64,000 bases of DNA from an uncultured Prevotella sp. (GCA_902800365.1 CADCEF010000003.1:1-64000), one strand, 5' to 3'; positions 16,628 through 26,152 are shown, counted from the stretch's first letter. Numbers and translations: made by a program. The notes: generated by a model not told the origin, from the sequence alone.

Positions 16628-19600
16628 TCATAATGACAGAATTTGCTGACATATTGACAGAGCAGCAGCAACCGTTGGTACTTCGGAAATAACTACAGAA
16701 CGCTTGCCACTTGCCTCACGGAAGTTGCATTGGCGAGGGTTATTTGACACGTAATGAAGTATTCGGCCGAAGGCTTCACTCTGGTAGTATGGACTATCAT
16801 CGCGAGATACAAAGTAGAAATACATCTTCTGTTGCTTAAGCATTATCTTCTCGATACCAAGCTGCTTGCCGGCAACACGAAGCGGAACCACAAGAATAAG
16901 TTCCTCGCTGACATCGGGGATAGGGCCAAAACGGTCTACCATACGTTTGCGATAGGCATCGAGTTGCAGCTGGAGCTGGGTACTGTTGGCCAGATTGTCG
17001 AGCTCGCGATAGAGCAGCATACGCTCAGAGTCGCTTGGCACATACTGATCGGGGAAATACATCTCGATATCAGAATCGAGAGCGCAATCATCAACCCAGG
17101 CGATATTGCTGGTATCAACATCATTATTAGAATCGCCCTTCTTGCTGGCAGCCGCTTCGGCAGCAGCGAACTCTGGTTCCTCGTTTTTGAGCTCAGACAT
17201 AGCCTGATTCAATATCTTCTGATAGGTCTCATAACCAAGATCGGCAATAAAACCGCTCTGTTCAGAACCCAGAAGATTACCTGCACCGCGGATGTCAAGA
17301 TCCTGCATAGCGATGTTTATGCCCGAACCAAGATCGGAGAAATTCTCGAGAGCCTCAAGGCGGCGACGACTCTCGGGATTAAGTGCCGAGAGCGGTGGTG
17401 CCAACAGATAACAGAAGGCCTTACGGTTGCCTCGGCCCACACGACCACGCATCTGATGAAGGTCACTCAGTCCGAAGTTATGCGCACCATTGATGATGAT
17501 GGTGTTGGCATTTGGTATGTCGATACCGTTCTCAACAATCGTGGTAGAGAGCAGCACATCGTAATCGTAATTCGAGAAGTCGAGGATAATTTTCTCCAAC
17601 TGCTCTGGTTTCATCTGTCCGTGTCCAATTGCGATACGGGCATCGGGCACGTACTTCTGTATAATCTCGGCGAGGTGCTCAAGGTCGGAAATACGATTAT
17701 TGACAAAGTACACCTGACCATTACGAGACATCTCGAAATTGATGGCCTCCGACAGAATCTCTGGCGAGAAAGTATGAATCTCGGTCTGTATGGGATAACG
17801 GTTAGGTGGTGGCGTCTGTATCACACTCAGATCGCGCGCGCCCACCAACGAGAACTGGAGTGTACGAGGTATTGGAGTGGCCGACATAGTAAGCGTGTCG
17901 ACAGAGGTCTTCATCTGACGAAGTTTCTCCTTGGTTGAAACACCGAATTTCTGCTCCTCATCGATAATGAGCAAACCAAGATCCTTGAACTTTATAGACT
18001 TGCTGATAAGACGATGAGTACCAATAATGATATCAATCTTTCCTTCAGCCAGATCCTTTGTGATTTGAGTGGTATCCTTCTGTGTACGGGCTCGAGTGAT
18101 ATAATCGACACGTACGGGCATATCCTTAAGACGACCAGAGAAGGTGCGGAAATGCTGATAGGCCAGCACCGTGGTGGGTACAAGAACAGCTACCTGCTTG
18201 CCATCAGTAGCTGCCTTGAAGGCTGCACGCACGGCAACCTCAGTCTTTCCAAAGCCAACATCGCCACACACCAGACGGTCCATTGGACGTGCCTTCTCCA
18301 TATCGGCCTTGACATCCTGAGTGGCTTTTAACTGATCGGGGGTATCTTCATAAAGGAACGAGGCCTCGAGCTCATGCTGGAGATAGGAGTCGCGACTGAA
18401 GGCAAAACCCTTTTCGCGACGGCGTTTTGCATACAATTTAATAAGATCGCGCGCAATCTCCTTGATATGTGCCTTGGTGCGCTCTTTGATACGTTCCCAC
18501 TGACCTGTGCCAAGAGTAGACAAGCGTGGTGCTTCGCCATTATCGTGCCCCTTATATTTCGATACTTTATAAAGCGAATGGATTGACACATAGATGGCAT
18601 CACCCTTCTGGTAGATAATCTTGATCATCTCCTGATAGCCATCGCCCTGGGGCATACGCACCAAACCACCAAACTTACCCACACCATGGTCTACATGAAC
18701 CACATAGTCGCCAATCTCAAACTGTTGTATCTCCTTGAGCGTCAGAGCCATTTTTCCACTACGGGCCTTATCGCTCTTCAGGTTGTACTTATGAAAACGG
18801 TCGAATATCTGGTGGTCGGTAAAGAAGCACACTTTCAGGTCGTCGTCGATAAAACCTTCGTGCAGCGTTTTGTCAACGGGGGTAAAACGGATGATGCTTT
18901 GTTCTCCCTCGGCCTCTGCACGCTGAGCGAAAATATCTTTCAGACGTTCGTTCTGCTTGGCGCTATCAGCAAGGATATAGAGTTGATAGCCTTGTTGCAG
19001 ATAGGTATCGAACGCCTGGAACAACAACTCGAAATTCTTATGAAAGAGTGGTTGTATCGTGATGTTAAAACGAATGACGCTACAATCAGGCACAGAAGAA
19101 CGATGACCAAACTCAATACGACGGAACTTTTCGGCCAGAGACATAAACTGCGGACCTGTGATGAGAGGCATTTCTTCCTGGAAACAGGCATCGATAGCAT
19201 CACGAACATAAAGATAATCCTTGGTTGCGATGATCGTATCCTGTGGCAAGAGAGAGAGGAAAGGCTCTTGAGCAGCATCGGTAGCCTCAAGTTCGGGCAC
19301 AATCTCTACCCTATCACGAACATCAAGCGAGAGCTGGTCTTCTACCTGGAAAGTACGAACAGAATCAACATCGTCGCCAAAGAAATCTATGCGATAAGGA
19401 TACTCGCAACTGTAGCTAAATACATCGAGGATAGAGCCACGCAGCGCAAACTGCCCTGGTTCGTACACATAGTCAACCTCCTTAAAGCCCAACTCACGCA
19501 GTTGTTTGGTAACGTCGCCCACAGGCACCTGCTGGTCTTTTTCTATCACCAACGTACGGGCATTCAGTGTTTGCTTAGGCACCACCATCTCAGCCAAAGC

Positions 19601-19981
19601 CTCTGGGTAAGTCACAATATATAATTGGCAATTGACGATTGATAATTGCGTCATGACCTCTGTTCTCAATATCTGCGAGGCAGAATCAAGCTGACCATAC
19701 TTGATGGCGCGACGATAGCTACTGGGGAAGAACAGAACTTGACGAGTACCCAACAGTTGCGTCAAGTCGTGATAAAAATAGCCAGCATCTTCAGCATCCT
19801 GAAGCACAAACAGGATGGGAGCCTTACACTTGGCAGCCAGACTACCAAACAACATGGGAGCACTCGAGGCCAAAAGCCCTTCAAGGAAAATACGCCGTGT
19901 AGCAGTATTTCCTATCTCATTAGCCAATGCTGCAACCTGTGGCAACTTGGCATAAACTTTCTCTAAATCTTCTAACTTCAT
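16628..19981 (-). CDS. mfd: Transcription-repair coupling factor Mfd
   Basis: 1117 residues from the ATG at 19981 (MKLEDLEK); upstream in-frame codons lie beyond the -7 element. Mfd removes RNA polymerase stalled at DNA lesions and recruits UvrA. Domains: UvrB-like D1/D2 in the first ~350 residues; the CarD-like polymerase-interacting domain with GDYVVHVDHGVGKF; RecG-type helicase motifs GDVGFGKTE (Walker A), DEEQKFG (DExx box), TMSATPIPRTL, and QMRGRVGRG; then the C-terminal TRCF domain. A 7-bp tandem repeat at 19616-19650 encodes part of the N-terminal region (SIVNCQLYIV). The closest downstream gene is hsp20, after 117 bp. Confidence 0.96.
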   Translation of the reverse strand: MKLEDLEKVYAKLPQVAALANEIGNTATRRIFLEGLLASSAPMLFGSLAAKCKAPILFVLQDAEDAGYFYHDLTQLLGTRQVLFFPSSYRRAIKYGQLDSASQILRTEVMTQLSIVNCQLYIVTYPEALAEMVVPKQTLNARTLVIEKDQQVPVGDVTKQLRELGFKEVDYVYEPGQFALRGSILDVFSYSCEYPYRIDFFGDDVDSVRTFQVEDQLSLDVRDRVEIVPELEATDAAQEPFLSLLPQDTIIATKDYLYVRDAIDACFQEEMPLITGPQFMSLAEKFRRIEFGHRSSVPDCSVIRFNITIQPLFHKNFELLFQAFDTYLQQGYQLYILADSAKQNERLKDIFAQRAEAEGEQSIIRFTPVDKTLHEGFIDDDLKVCFFTDHQIFDRFHKYNLKSDKARSGKMALTLKEIQQFEIGDYVVHVDHGVGKFGGLVRMPQGDGYQEMIKIIYQKGDAIYVSIHSLYKVSKYKGHDNGEAPRLSTLGTGQWERIKERTKAHIKEIARDLIKLYAKRRREKGFAFSRDSYLQHELEASFLYEDTPDQLKATQDVKADMEKARPMDRLVCGDVGFGKTEVAVRAAFKAATDGKQVAVLVPTTVLAYQHFRTFSGRLKDMPVRVDYITRARTQKDTTQITKDLAEGKIDIIIGTHRLISKSIKFKDLGLLIIDEEQKFGVSTKEKLRQMKTSVDTLTMSATPIPRTLQFSLVGARDLSVIQTPPPNRYPIQTEIHTFSPEILSEAINFEMSRNGQVYFVNNRISDLEHLAEIIQKYVPDARIAIGHGQMKPEQLEKIILDFSNYDYDVLLSTTIVENGIDIPNANTIIINGAHNFGLSDLHQMRGRVGRGNRKAFCYLLAPPLSALNPESRRRLEALENFSDLGSGINIAMQDLDIRGAGNLLGSEQSGFIADLGYETYQKILNQAMSELKNEEPEFAAAEAAASKKGDSNNDVDTSNIAWVDDCALDSDIEMYFPDQYVPSDSERMLLYRELDNLANSTQLQLQLDAYRKRMVDRFGPIPDVSEELILVVPLRVAGKQLGIEKIMLKQQKMYFYFVSRDDSPYYQSEAFGRILHYVSNNPRQCNFREASGKRSVVISEVPTVAAALSICQQILSL
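19616..19650. repeat. 7-bp-period tandem array inside mfd
   Basis: AATATAT, AATTGGC, AATTGAC, GATTGAT, AATTGCG: five heptamers in register. It is in frame within the N-terminal UvrB-like part of Mfd, with no stop created. Confidence 0.75.
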
Positions 19982-19994
19982 CGTGTTTAGGCTG

Positions 19995-20002
19995 CAAAAA
20001 TA
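19995..20002 (-). promoter_or_regulatory. -7 promoter element of mfd
   Basis: TATTTTTG on the minus strand, 13 bp before the ATG at 19981; a very short leader is predicted. Confidence 0.65.
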
Positions 20003-20045
20003 CAAAAAAAACATGTAATTCGTATAATTCGTGCCAAAAATTCAT

Positions 20046-20053
20046 TATCTTTG
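20046..20053 (+). promoter_or_regulatory. -7 promoter element of the DPM1-like operon
   Basis: TATCTTTG, 24 bp before the ATG at 20078, divergent from the mfd promoter. Confidence 0.65.
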
Positions 20054-20077
20054 CAGCGTTTTTTAATTAGTAAAGAA

Positions 20078-20830
20078 ATGCATCAGAGTGATAGTATTGT
20101 TATAATTCCCACCTATAACGAGAAGGAGAATATCGAGAAAATCATACGTGCGATATTCGCCTTGGAGAAGAGTTTCCATATATTGGTGATCGACGATGGA
20201 TCGCCTGATGGTACAGCTGCCATTGTTCGCGGACTGATATCTACAGAGTTCGGAAGCAGACTGAATATTGTGGAGCGTAGCGGAAAATTGGGCTTAGGTA
20301 CTGCTTACATCGCAGGATTTAAATGGGCGCTTGAACACGACTATGAGTATATCTTCGAGATGGATGCCGACTTCAGCCATGACCCCAACGACTTGCCACG
20401 CTTGTACGCAGCTTGCCACGACGAAGGTTACGACGTAGCTATTGGAAGCCGCTATGTATCAGGAGTAAACGTAGTTAACTGGCCTATAGGCAGAGTGCTG
20501 ATGAGCTACTTTGCCTCGAAATACGTAAGACTGGTTACAGGATTCAATGTGCACGACACCACTGCCGGATTTAAGTGCTACAAGCGCAGAGTACTTCAAA
20601 CCATCGAACTCGACAAGATACGTTTCAAGGGCTACGCCTTCCAGATTGAGATGAAGTACACAGCGTATAAGATTGGTTTCAAGATAAAAGAGGTTTCTGT
20701 TATATTTGTAAACCGCAGAGAGGGTACCAGCAAGATGAGTGGCGGTATCTTTGGCGAAGCATTCTTTGGCGTGATGAAGCTGCGCTGGGACGGATGGACG
20801 CGCAAATACCCTAAGATCATTGACAAATAA
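20078..20830 (+). CDS. Polyprenol-phosphate mannosyltransferase-like GT2
   Basis: 250 residues from the ATG at 20078; the TTG at 20051 falls inside the promoter. GT2 fold resembling dolichol-phosphate mannose synthase: VIIPTYNEKENI, VIDDGSPDGTA, the metal-binding EMDADFSHDP and GSRYVSG. Short length and lack of a C-terminal membrane tail fit the soluble, membrane-associated branch. It would charge a polyprenol phosphate with a hexose, usually mannose, as donor for periplasmic glycosylation. First gene of a three-gene operon with a PlsC acyltransferase and a metallophosphoesterase. Confidence 0.88.
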   Translation: MHQSDSIVIIPTYNEKENIEKIIRAIFALEKSFHILVIDDGSPDGTAAIVRGLISTEFGSRLNIVERSGKLGLGTAYIAGFKWALEHDYEYIFEMDADFSHDPNDLPRLYAACHDEGYDVAIGSRYVSGVNVVNWPIGRVLMSYFASKYVRLVTGFNVHDTTAGFKCYKRRVLQTIELDKIRFKGYAFQIEMKYTAYKIGFKIKEVSVIFVNRREGTSKMSGGIFGEAFFGVMKLRWDGWTRKYPKIIDK

Positions 20831-20835
20831 GAATT

Positions 20836-21597
20836 ATGATTACCTTACTATATAGAATCTACCAATTTATTATCTGCTTACCTGGAATAGTGCTGATGAC
20901 AATGATCACAGCAATTGAAGTAGGACTTGGAACCACACTTGGTAATGGACACTTCTGGGGATATTTCCCTGGTCACCTGTGGGGAAAGATGATACTCAAG
21001 ATGTTTCTTATCCCAGTAAAGGTTGAGGGACGCGAGAATCTGGAGAAAGACCAGAGCTACGTGTTTGTGGCCAATCACCAGGGCTCGTTCGACATCTTTT
21101 TAATTTACGGACATCTGAACCGCAACTTTAAGTGGATGATGAAACAGCAGCTTCGCAAAATTCCCTTCTTGGGATATGCTTGTGCAAAGAGTCACCAGAT
21201 ATTTGTTGACAAGCGCGGACCAAGCAAGATACGCAAGACCTATGAGGAAGCGCGTGAGATTCTTAAGGAAGGATACAGCGTAACAGTATTCCCAGAAGGA
21301 GCACGATCGTTTACAGGACACATGGGGCATTTTAAGAAGGGAGCGTTTGCTCTGGCCGACGAATTACAGCTGCCTGTTGTTCCGCTTACAATAAATGGAT
21401 CGTTCGACATTCTGCCACGAACCAAGGGATTCAACTTTGTGAACTGGCACCCAATGACGCTAACTATTCACCAACCAATATATCCCGTAGGACAAGGTCA
21501 GGAGAACATTGATGCCACAATGCGTCAAGCATACGACTCGGTAATGTCATCTATCGACCCGAAGTATCAGGGATTTGTAGAGAATCCTGATCAATGA
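20836..21597 (+). CDS. plsC: 1-acyl-sn-glycerol-3-phosphate acyltransferase (PlsC family)
   Basis: 253 residues. An N-terminal hydrophobic anchor (FIICLPGIVLMTMI) precedes the acyltransferase motifs: NHQGSFD (the catalytic NHxxxxD), a binding block around KIPFLGYACAKSHQIFVDKRG, and FPEGARS. It acylates lysophosphatidate to phosphatidate at the inner membrane, or a related acceptor. It starts 5 bp after the mannosyltransferase stop and overlaps the next gene by 4 bp (ATGA), so all three are translationally linked. Other PlsC-like members acylate ornithine lipids, so substrate certainty is moderate. Confidence 0.88.
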   Translation: MITLLYRIYQFIICLPGIVLMTMITAIEVGLGTTLGNGHFWGYFPGHLWGKMILKMFLIPVKVEGRENLEKDQSYVFVANHQGSFDIFLIYGHLNRNFKWMMKQQLRKIPFLGYACAKSHQIFVDKRGPSKIRKTYEEAREILKEGYSVTVFPEGARSFTGHMGHFKKGAFALADELQLPVVPLTINGSFDILPRTKGFNFVNWHPMTLTIHQPIYPVGQGQENIDATMRQAYDSVMSSIDPKYQGFVENPDQ

Positions 21598-22778
21598 TAG
21601 CACGCGCTCCATACTTATTCCTACTGCTCATCATGGTACCCGACTTGTACCTTGATATGCACTATTGGCGACATAAGTTCCCATTGGCAAAGCGAATAAT
21701 ATATTGGTTGCCATCGTTAATACTTATTGCTTACACACTAAAGCTAACCTACGAGCCGGAGTTTATACCTGCTAACCCTAACACGCTATACATATACTTA
21801 CTATTGTTAGGACTGGTATCAATTCCAAAGTGTGCTTACATGTTGTGCTCGGTTATCGGCTTATGGTTGGGCAAACTGATAAGGCTTTTTAAGAAACACA
21901 AACACGGCAAGATCAAAAACTACGGAAACTTGGTAGGTGCCATAGCAACAGTATTGATATGGTATGTGGTGCTATACGGTTCGTTTATAGGATTCCAGAA
22001 GCTAGAGGTTAATCATCATACATACACATCAGCTGATTTACCAAAAGCTTTCGACGGATATAAGATAGTACTGTTCTCGGATGCCCATGTGGGCACGATG
22101 AAGGGCGACAGACAATGGATGTTAGAAAGGGCCGTAAACACAATCAACGACCAGAAAGCTGACATGATTGTGTTTACAGGTGATCTGCAGAACATTAAGC
22201 CAAAAGATATCGCAGAACACCAGGAACTACTTAGCAAATTGAAGGCTAAAGACGGTGTATACAGCGTGCTTGGCAACCACGACTACGATAAATACATGCA
22301 TCCCATAGACGACCGCCAAGCGCAACGATGCAAGGAGACCATCGCACTCGAAAAGAGCATGGGTTGGAAACTGCTGATGAACGAACATCGCGTGATTCGT
22401 CGCGGCGGAAGCGAGATAACCATAGCCGGAATGGAGAATGATGGCGACGGCAAACATTTCCCCCAGAATGGCAACATAAATAAAGCTATCGGTAATGCCA
22501 AAGGTTTTGTACTGATGTTAGAACACGACCCCAGCTCGTGGCGTAGAAAGATTATCCCCGACGGAAGAGCACAACTCACCCTGAGCGGACATACGCACAA
22601 CATGCAATTCTCGCTGTTCGATTGGTCGCCGATGTCGGTACTTGGCAAGGAGATTAACGGATGGTACAAGGAGGGGAACCAATCACTATTTGTAACAGCC
22701 GGCGTAGGCGCGCTAATTCCATGGCGATTCGGTGCCACGGGCGAGATTGTAGTCTTAGAATTAAGAAGTGAGCGCTAA
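21594..22778 (+). CDS. Membrane-anchored calcineurin-like metallophosphoesterase
   Basis: 394 residues. The first ~140 residues hold four hydrophobic segments. The catalytic domain then begins at GYKIVLFSDAHVGT, with GDLQN, LGNHDYDKY and SGHTHNMQF, which together supply the two-metal centre. The layout (membrane segments plus phosphoesterase) matches the YkuE/YaeI-type family; some relatives hydrolyse UDP-diacylglucosamine (LpxG) or other lipid-linked diphosphates. A lipid role is plausible next to plsC but unproven. It overlaps plsC by 4 bp, and its 3' end overlaps the convergent MetH-activation gene by 4 bp. Confidence 0.85.
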   Translation: MIARAPYLFLLLIMVPDLYLDMHYWRHKFPLAKRIIYWLPSLILIAYTLKLTYEPEFIPANPNTLYIYLLLLGLVSIPKCAYMLCSVIGLWLGKLIRLFKKHKHGKIKNYGNLVGAIATVLIWYVVLYGSFIGFQKLEVNHHTYTSADLPKAFDGYKIVLFSDAHVGTMKGDRQWMLERAVNTINDQKADMIVFTGDLQNIKPKDIAEHQELLSKLKAKDGVYSVLGNHDYDKYMHPIDDRQAQRCKETIALEKSMGWKLLMNEHRVIRRGGSEITIAGMENDGDGKHFPQNGNINKAIGNAKGFVLMLEHDPSSWRRKIIPDGRAQLTLSGHTHNMQFSLFDWSPMSVLGKEINGWYKEGNQSLFVTAGVGALIPWRFGATGEIVVLELRSER

Positions 22779-23611
22779 GAGTTGGAGATTTCCAACCACT
22801 TGCGTAGTACATCTGCTGGGACACCACGGCGACGGGCGTAGTCTTGAAGCTGATCCTCACCTATTTTCCCAATCGAGAAATACTTAGCTTTAGTATTTGC
22901 TATCATCATGCCCGAAACACTGGCATGAGGTTTCATGGCACCACTCTCTGTAAGGCGGATACCTATCTGTTTCATATCCAGGATTTCATCGAGCACAAAG
23001 TTAAGACTTGTATCAGGCAGCGAAGGATAGCCTACTGCTGGACGAATGCCCTGAAAACGCTCTATCAGCAAATCTGGAATAGAGAGATTCTCATCTTTAG
23101 CATACCCCCATATCTCTTTGCGCACTTGTAAATGCAGTACTTCTGCAGCAGCCTCTGCCAAACGGTCGGCCAACAGCTGAACCATCATCTTCTGATACAC
23201 ATCATCATCAAAATCAGTCTCCAGACCAATATCAACCGAAGTAGCAAAAAGACCGATTTTAGATTTCACCTTACAATTTTGTGGGGCAATAAAGTCGGCA
23301 AGACAAAGGTAGGGCGGCTTACCTTGCTGCTGGCGCAAACAGGGGATTGTGGCTACACGCACAGGATGTTTGATGCCACACTCCTGGCACATCATCTGGC
23401 GACATATCACAATATCATCATCATCGCTATACGCATCGAAGAGTTCGAACACTGCATAAACCTGATATTTTTCCTCCAACTCCTCCAGTTTGGCAAGCGC
23501 TTCACGCTGCATGCGCTGCTTTTCCTTCTCTTCTTTCACCTGCCACGCATAGAAGTAGTAAACCCAGTTGATATAGGGCACAAGTTGGGAGATGCTATAT
23601 GTGATTTTCAT
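22775..23611 (-). CDS. Stand-alone MetH reactivation (AdoMet-binding) domain protein
   Basis: 278 residues. The C-terminal half carries the signature of the methionine synthase activation domain: GIRPAVGYPSLPD, RLTESGAMKPHASVSGMM and YFSIGKIGEDQLQDYA, closely paralleling the E. coli MetH C-terminus. In MetH this domain binds S-adenosylmethionine for reductive methylation of inactive cobalamin. Here the homocysteine, folate and cobalamin domains are absent, so the protein either works in trans on a truncated MetH or has been repurposed. The N-terminal ~70 residues are charged and helical. The start overlaps the pyrC stop by 4 bp. Confidence 0.88.
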   Translation of the reverse strand: MKITYSISQLVPYINWVYYFYAWQVKEEKEKQRMQREALAKLEELEEKYQVYAVFELFDAYSDDDDIVICRQMMCQECGIKHPVRVATIPCLRQQQGKPPYLCLADFIAPQNCKVKSKIGLFATSVDIGLETDFDDDVYQKMMVQLLADRLAEAAAEVLHLQVRKEIWGYAKDENLSIPDLLIERFQGIRPAVGYPSLPDTSLNFVLDEILDMKQIGIRLTESGAMKPHASVSGMMIANTKAKYFSIGKIGEDQLQDYARRRGVPADVLRKWLEISNS

Positions 23612-24939
23612 CTAAATTCTACAGGTTGTCCGATATAGTTTGTATCTACTCTGCCATCACAGTAAACAGTATGACCATTGCAGATGGTGCGCTCTACGCG
23701 CCACAGATACATATGGTTCTCCATCGGGCTCCATCCGCATTTGCTCTGGATGACATCCTTGGTAACCGTCCAGCCTGTGTTGGGGCGAACCAGAACCATA
23801 TCGGCCTGATAACCCTCGCGCAGATAGCCGCGATTGCGAACAGAGAACAAATCAGCAGGATTGTGACACATCAACTCTACTAGGCGTTCGATAGTAAGCA
23901 CACCTTGATCTACAAGTTCCAACATTGTTACCAACGAGAACTGAATCATCGGCATACCACTGGCAGCCTTAGCGCATCCGCCCTCCTTCTGACTAAGCAG
24001 ATGTGGCGCGTGATCAGTACCAATCACAGCTATACGCCCATCAGCCACAGCTTGGCGCAATGCGTCACGATCTGTCTGCGATTTGATGGCAGGATTGCAT
24101 TTGATGCGAGTGCCAAACGATGCATAATCGCGATCGCAGAAATAGAGGTGACTAGGCGTCACCTCACAGGTGATGGATGATGGGTGTTGGGTGTTGGCGA
24201 CTAGTTCTAACTCCCTAGCGGTGGTTAGGTGAGCGATGTGCAAGCGGGCATGATGCTTAGTGGCCAGCTCTACTGCAAGCTTAGTGCTCTGATAGCAAGC
24301 CTCAGTGCTGCGAATCTCAGGATGATGCGTTACCTTGGGGTCATCACCATACTTAAGCTTTGCCTCAGCCATATTGCGATTGATAATCTCAGTATCCTCA
24401 CAATGCACCATGATGGGCATAGTGGCTGTAGAGAATATCTTATCCAGAGCCTCACGACGATCAACCAGCATATTACCTGTTGAACTGCCCATAAAGAGTT
24501 TTATGCCAGGAATACGATGGGAATCAAGTTGAGAAAAAAGGTCTGCATTATTATTTGTGGCACCAAAGAAGAAGCTGTAGTTCACATGACTCTTCTGCGC
24601 AGCCAACTTGAATTTCTCTTCAAGCGCCTCAAGTGTAGTGGTCTGCGGATTGGTGTTTGGCATATCAAAATAGGTGGTTACGCCTCCAGCAGCCGCTGCC
24701 CTACTCTCGCTGTCGATGTCGGCCTTCTCAGTGAGTCCGGGCTCACGAAAATGCACATGATCATCAATCAAACCTGGAAGCACAAAACATCCCGAAGCAT
24801 CGATTACTTCATCGAATGATGCGTTCGGGATGGTGTTTCCTTCTACAATCTTAGTTATCTTAGAATCTTCGACGATAATAGAACCGTCGAATATATTGTT
24901 CTCATTAACGATCGTTCCGTGTTGAATCAGGAGTTTCAT
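23608..24939 (-). CDS. pyrC: Dihydroorotase
   Basis: 443 residues. It cyclises N-carbamoyl-aspartate to dihydroorotate in pyrimidine synthesis. Amidohydrolase motifs: LPGLIDDHVHFREPGLTEKA (metal-binding HxH with substrate Arg), DMPNTNP, GIKLFMGSSTGN, VHCEDTEI, IAHLTTARE and IGTDHAPH. The length and motif set fit the class I/PyrC-PyrX type. A 7-bp tandem repeat at 24169-24196 encodes VANTQHPSSI within a surface loop after the TTARE helix. The start overlaps the preceding DUF4369 lipoprotein gene by 35 bp. Confidence 0.93.
   Translation of the reverse strand: MKLLIQHGTIVNENNIFDGSIIVEDSKITKIVEGNTIPNASFDEVIDASGCFVLPGLIDDHVHFREPGLTEKADIDSESRAAAAGGVTTYFDMPNTNPQTTTLEALEEKFKLAAQKSHVNYSFFFGATNNNADLFSQLDSHRIPGIKLFMGSSTGNMLVDRREALDKIFSTATMPIMVHCEDTEIINRNMAEAKLKYGDDPKVTHHPEIRSTEACYQSTKLAVELATKHHARLHIAHLTTARELELVANTQHPSSITCEVTPSHLYFCDRDYASFGTRIKCNPAIKSQTDRDALRQAVADGRIAVIGTDHAPHLLSQKEGGCAKAASGMPMIQFSLVTMLELVDQGVLTIERLVELMCHNPADLFSVRNRGYLREGYQADMVLVRPNTGWTVTKDVIQSKCGWSPMENHMYLWRVERTICNGHTVYCDGRVDTNYIGQPVEFR
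24169..24196. repeat. 7-bp-period tandem array inside pyrC
   Basis: GGTGATG, GATGATG, GGTGTTG, GGTGTTG in perfect register (plus strand). It is coding on the minus strand, in frame, in a loop of dihydroorotase. Confidence 0.8.
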
Positions 24940-25663
24940 TGGCTGGAGCGGGAGTTACGTCTTCTACAAGTCCATTCTGGCGTGCCTGAATCTCGTTAGC
25001 AATCTGATAATACTGCTTAACGTATGGATCGGCCTTGAATTTCTTGGTTGCCTTACTCATGATATCCTCAATCTGAGGTGTAAGGATAGGATACTGATAG
25101 TTACCAGTAACCATCATGAACACGCCAGGACCCAGCACGTTATCGAAGTTCTCAACGATAAAGTTTGTAACCAGCGAGTCTTCCTGCATAGCAATACGAT
25201 TAGCCTCTACAGACAACTTGCGATTGATGACCTCCTCGTCTTCTCCCTCAAGCAGCATCTGACTCTGCTTGTGAGACAGCTCGTTGAGCTCGTTACCCAA
25301 CTGGTCATGACGCTTCATAAACTCATAGAGTTTCTCGTTGAGTGGTGAACCAGTAACAGTACGACTGGTATTGTCGATGTGAATCTCTATATCACCTGCC
25401 TCAATCACTACAGGCATCATCAGGGGTTCATCATCCATATAAAGATTAGCCAACTTGATAGTATCAAGCAGACCTGTAAATTTGAATTTTCCATGTACTA
25501 CGTCACACGAGTCTAAGTTCTTAAGCTCGTCATTGACCATTGTTTTCAGGTAGAGTTTGCTTCCATCAAGAGCCGACACTGAGGTAGAGCCCTGGATGGT
25601 ATACGATTCAGCACACGAAACGAACGTAATGGCTGTTAGTAATGCGTAGAATATCTTCTTCAT
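24905..25663 (-). CDS. DUF4369 lipoprotein
   Basis: 252 residues. Lipoprotein signal MKKIFYALLTAITFVSC with the lipid Cys at residue 17. The N-terminal half (YTIQGSTSVSALDGSKLYLKTM, SCDVVHGKFKFTG) is the beta-sandwich DUF4369 typical of Bacteroidota, often found in front of thioredoxin domains. Here no thioredoxin CxxC follows; the second half is helical. The cellular role is unknown. It has its own -7-like element (25683-25690) and runs into pyrC with a 35-bp overlap. Confidence 0.82.
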   Translation of the reverse strand: MKKIFYALLTAITFVSCAESYTIQGSTSVSALDGSKLYLKTMVNDELKNLDSCDVVHGKFKFTGLLDTIKLANLYMDDEPLMMPVVIEAGDIEIHIDNTSRTVTGSPLNEKLYEFMKRHDQLGNELNELSHKQSQMLLEGEDEEVINRKLSVEANRIAMQEDSLVTNFIVENFDNVLGPGVFMMVTGNYQYPILTPQIEDIMSKATKKFKADPYVKQYYQIANEIQARQNGLVEDVTPAPANETPDSTRNDR

Positions 25664-25682
25664 AACATATTGTTTTCGGCCG

Positions 25683-25690
25683 CGAAATTA
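25683..25690 (-). promoter_or_regulatory. -7-like element of the DUF4369-pyrC operon
   Basis: TAATTTCG on the minus strand, one mismatch from TAnnTTTG, 19 bp before the ATG at 25663. Confidence 0.45.
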
Positions 25691-25719
25691 CAACTATATA
25701 TTGACGTATGAAAATAATT

Positions 25720-25745
25720 TTGCGCATTTTAAAACAAATGCGCAA
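25720..25745 (-). terminator. Terminator after the ftsB operon
   Basis: 10-bp stem TTGCGCATTT (25720-25729) / AAATGCGCAA (25736-25745), followed on the minus strand by an AT-rich run with TTATTTT. It lies just after the stop at 25754. Confidence 0.65.
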
Positions 25746-25753
25746 TCTTTTAA

Positions 25754-26152
25754 TTATTTTTTTGCCTCTTTTTCGAGTTCACTACCAATTCTGTGCATAG
25801 AATAGAGTTGAAGCAGGGCTGCAATAAGCAGCACAATTACCCACTTGTTATACACATAGTCTATATAAGTAATATAACTAAGTCCCAGAATATTGTTCAT
25901 ATTGGCAAACATAAACAGGGCAGCTACAAGAAAAAGCACATCACTAAGTACCATCATACGGCGCAATCTGCGGATGGTAAAATTACTACCCTCATAACGC
26001 TGATACATCTGCATCGAGGCGAAACCTATTGCTCCTAAAGCATAAATATATGGGGCACTACCCCATCCCAGCAGTGTGGTACCAGCCCCAACTGCCATAA
26101 GTATACCACCAAGCAGAAAAATGGCGGTTTGAATATTATTCAACTTTCTCAT
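25754..26152 (-). CDS. Conserved small inner-membrane protein downstream of FtsB
   Basis: 132 residues from the ATG at 26152 (MRKLNN); earlier in-frame starts lie well inside the ftsB-like gene. Four hydrophobic segments are visible: IFLLGGILMAVGAG, YIYALGAIGFASM, VLSDVLFLVAALFMFAN and KWVIVLLIAALLQL. The tail is charged (ELEKEAKK). I do not recognise a named family. The 17-bp overlap with the FtsB/DivIC gene suggests coupling and a possible membrane role in the same process, but that is inference. Confidence 0.75.
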   Translation of the reverse strand: MRKLNNIQTAIFLLGGILMAVGAGTTLLGWGSAPYIYALGAIGFASMQMYQRYEGSNFTIRRLRRMMVLSDVLFLVAALFMFANMNNILGLSYITYIDYVYNKWVIVLLIAALLQLYSMHRIGSELEKEAKK

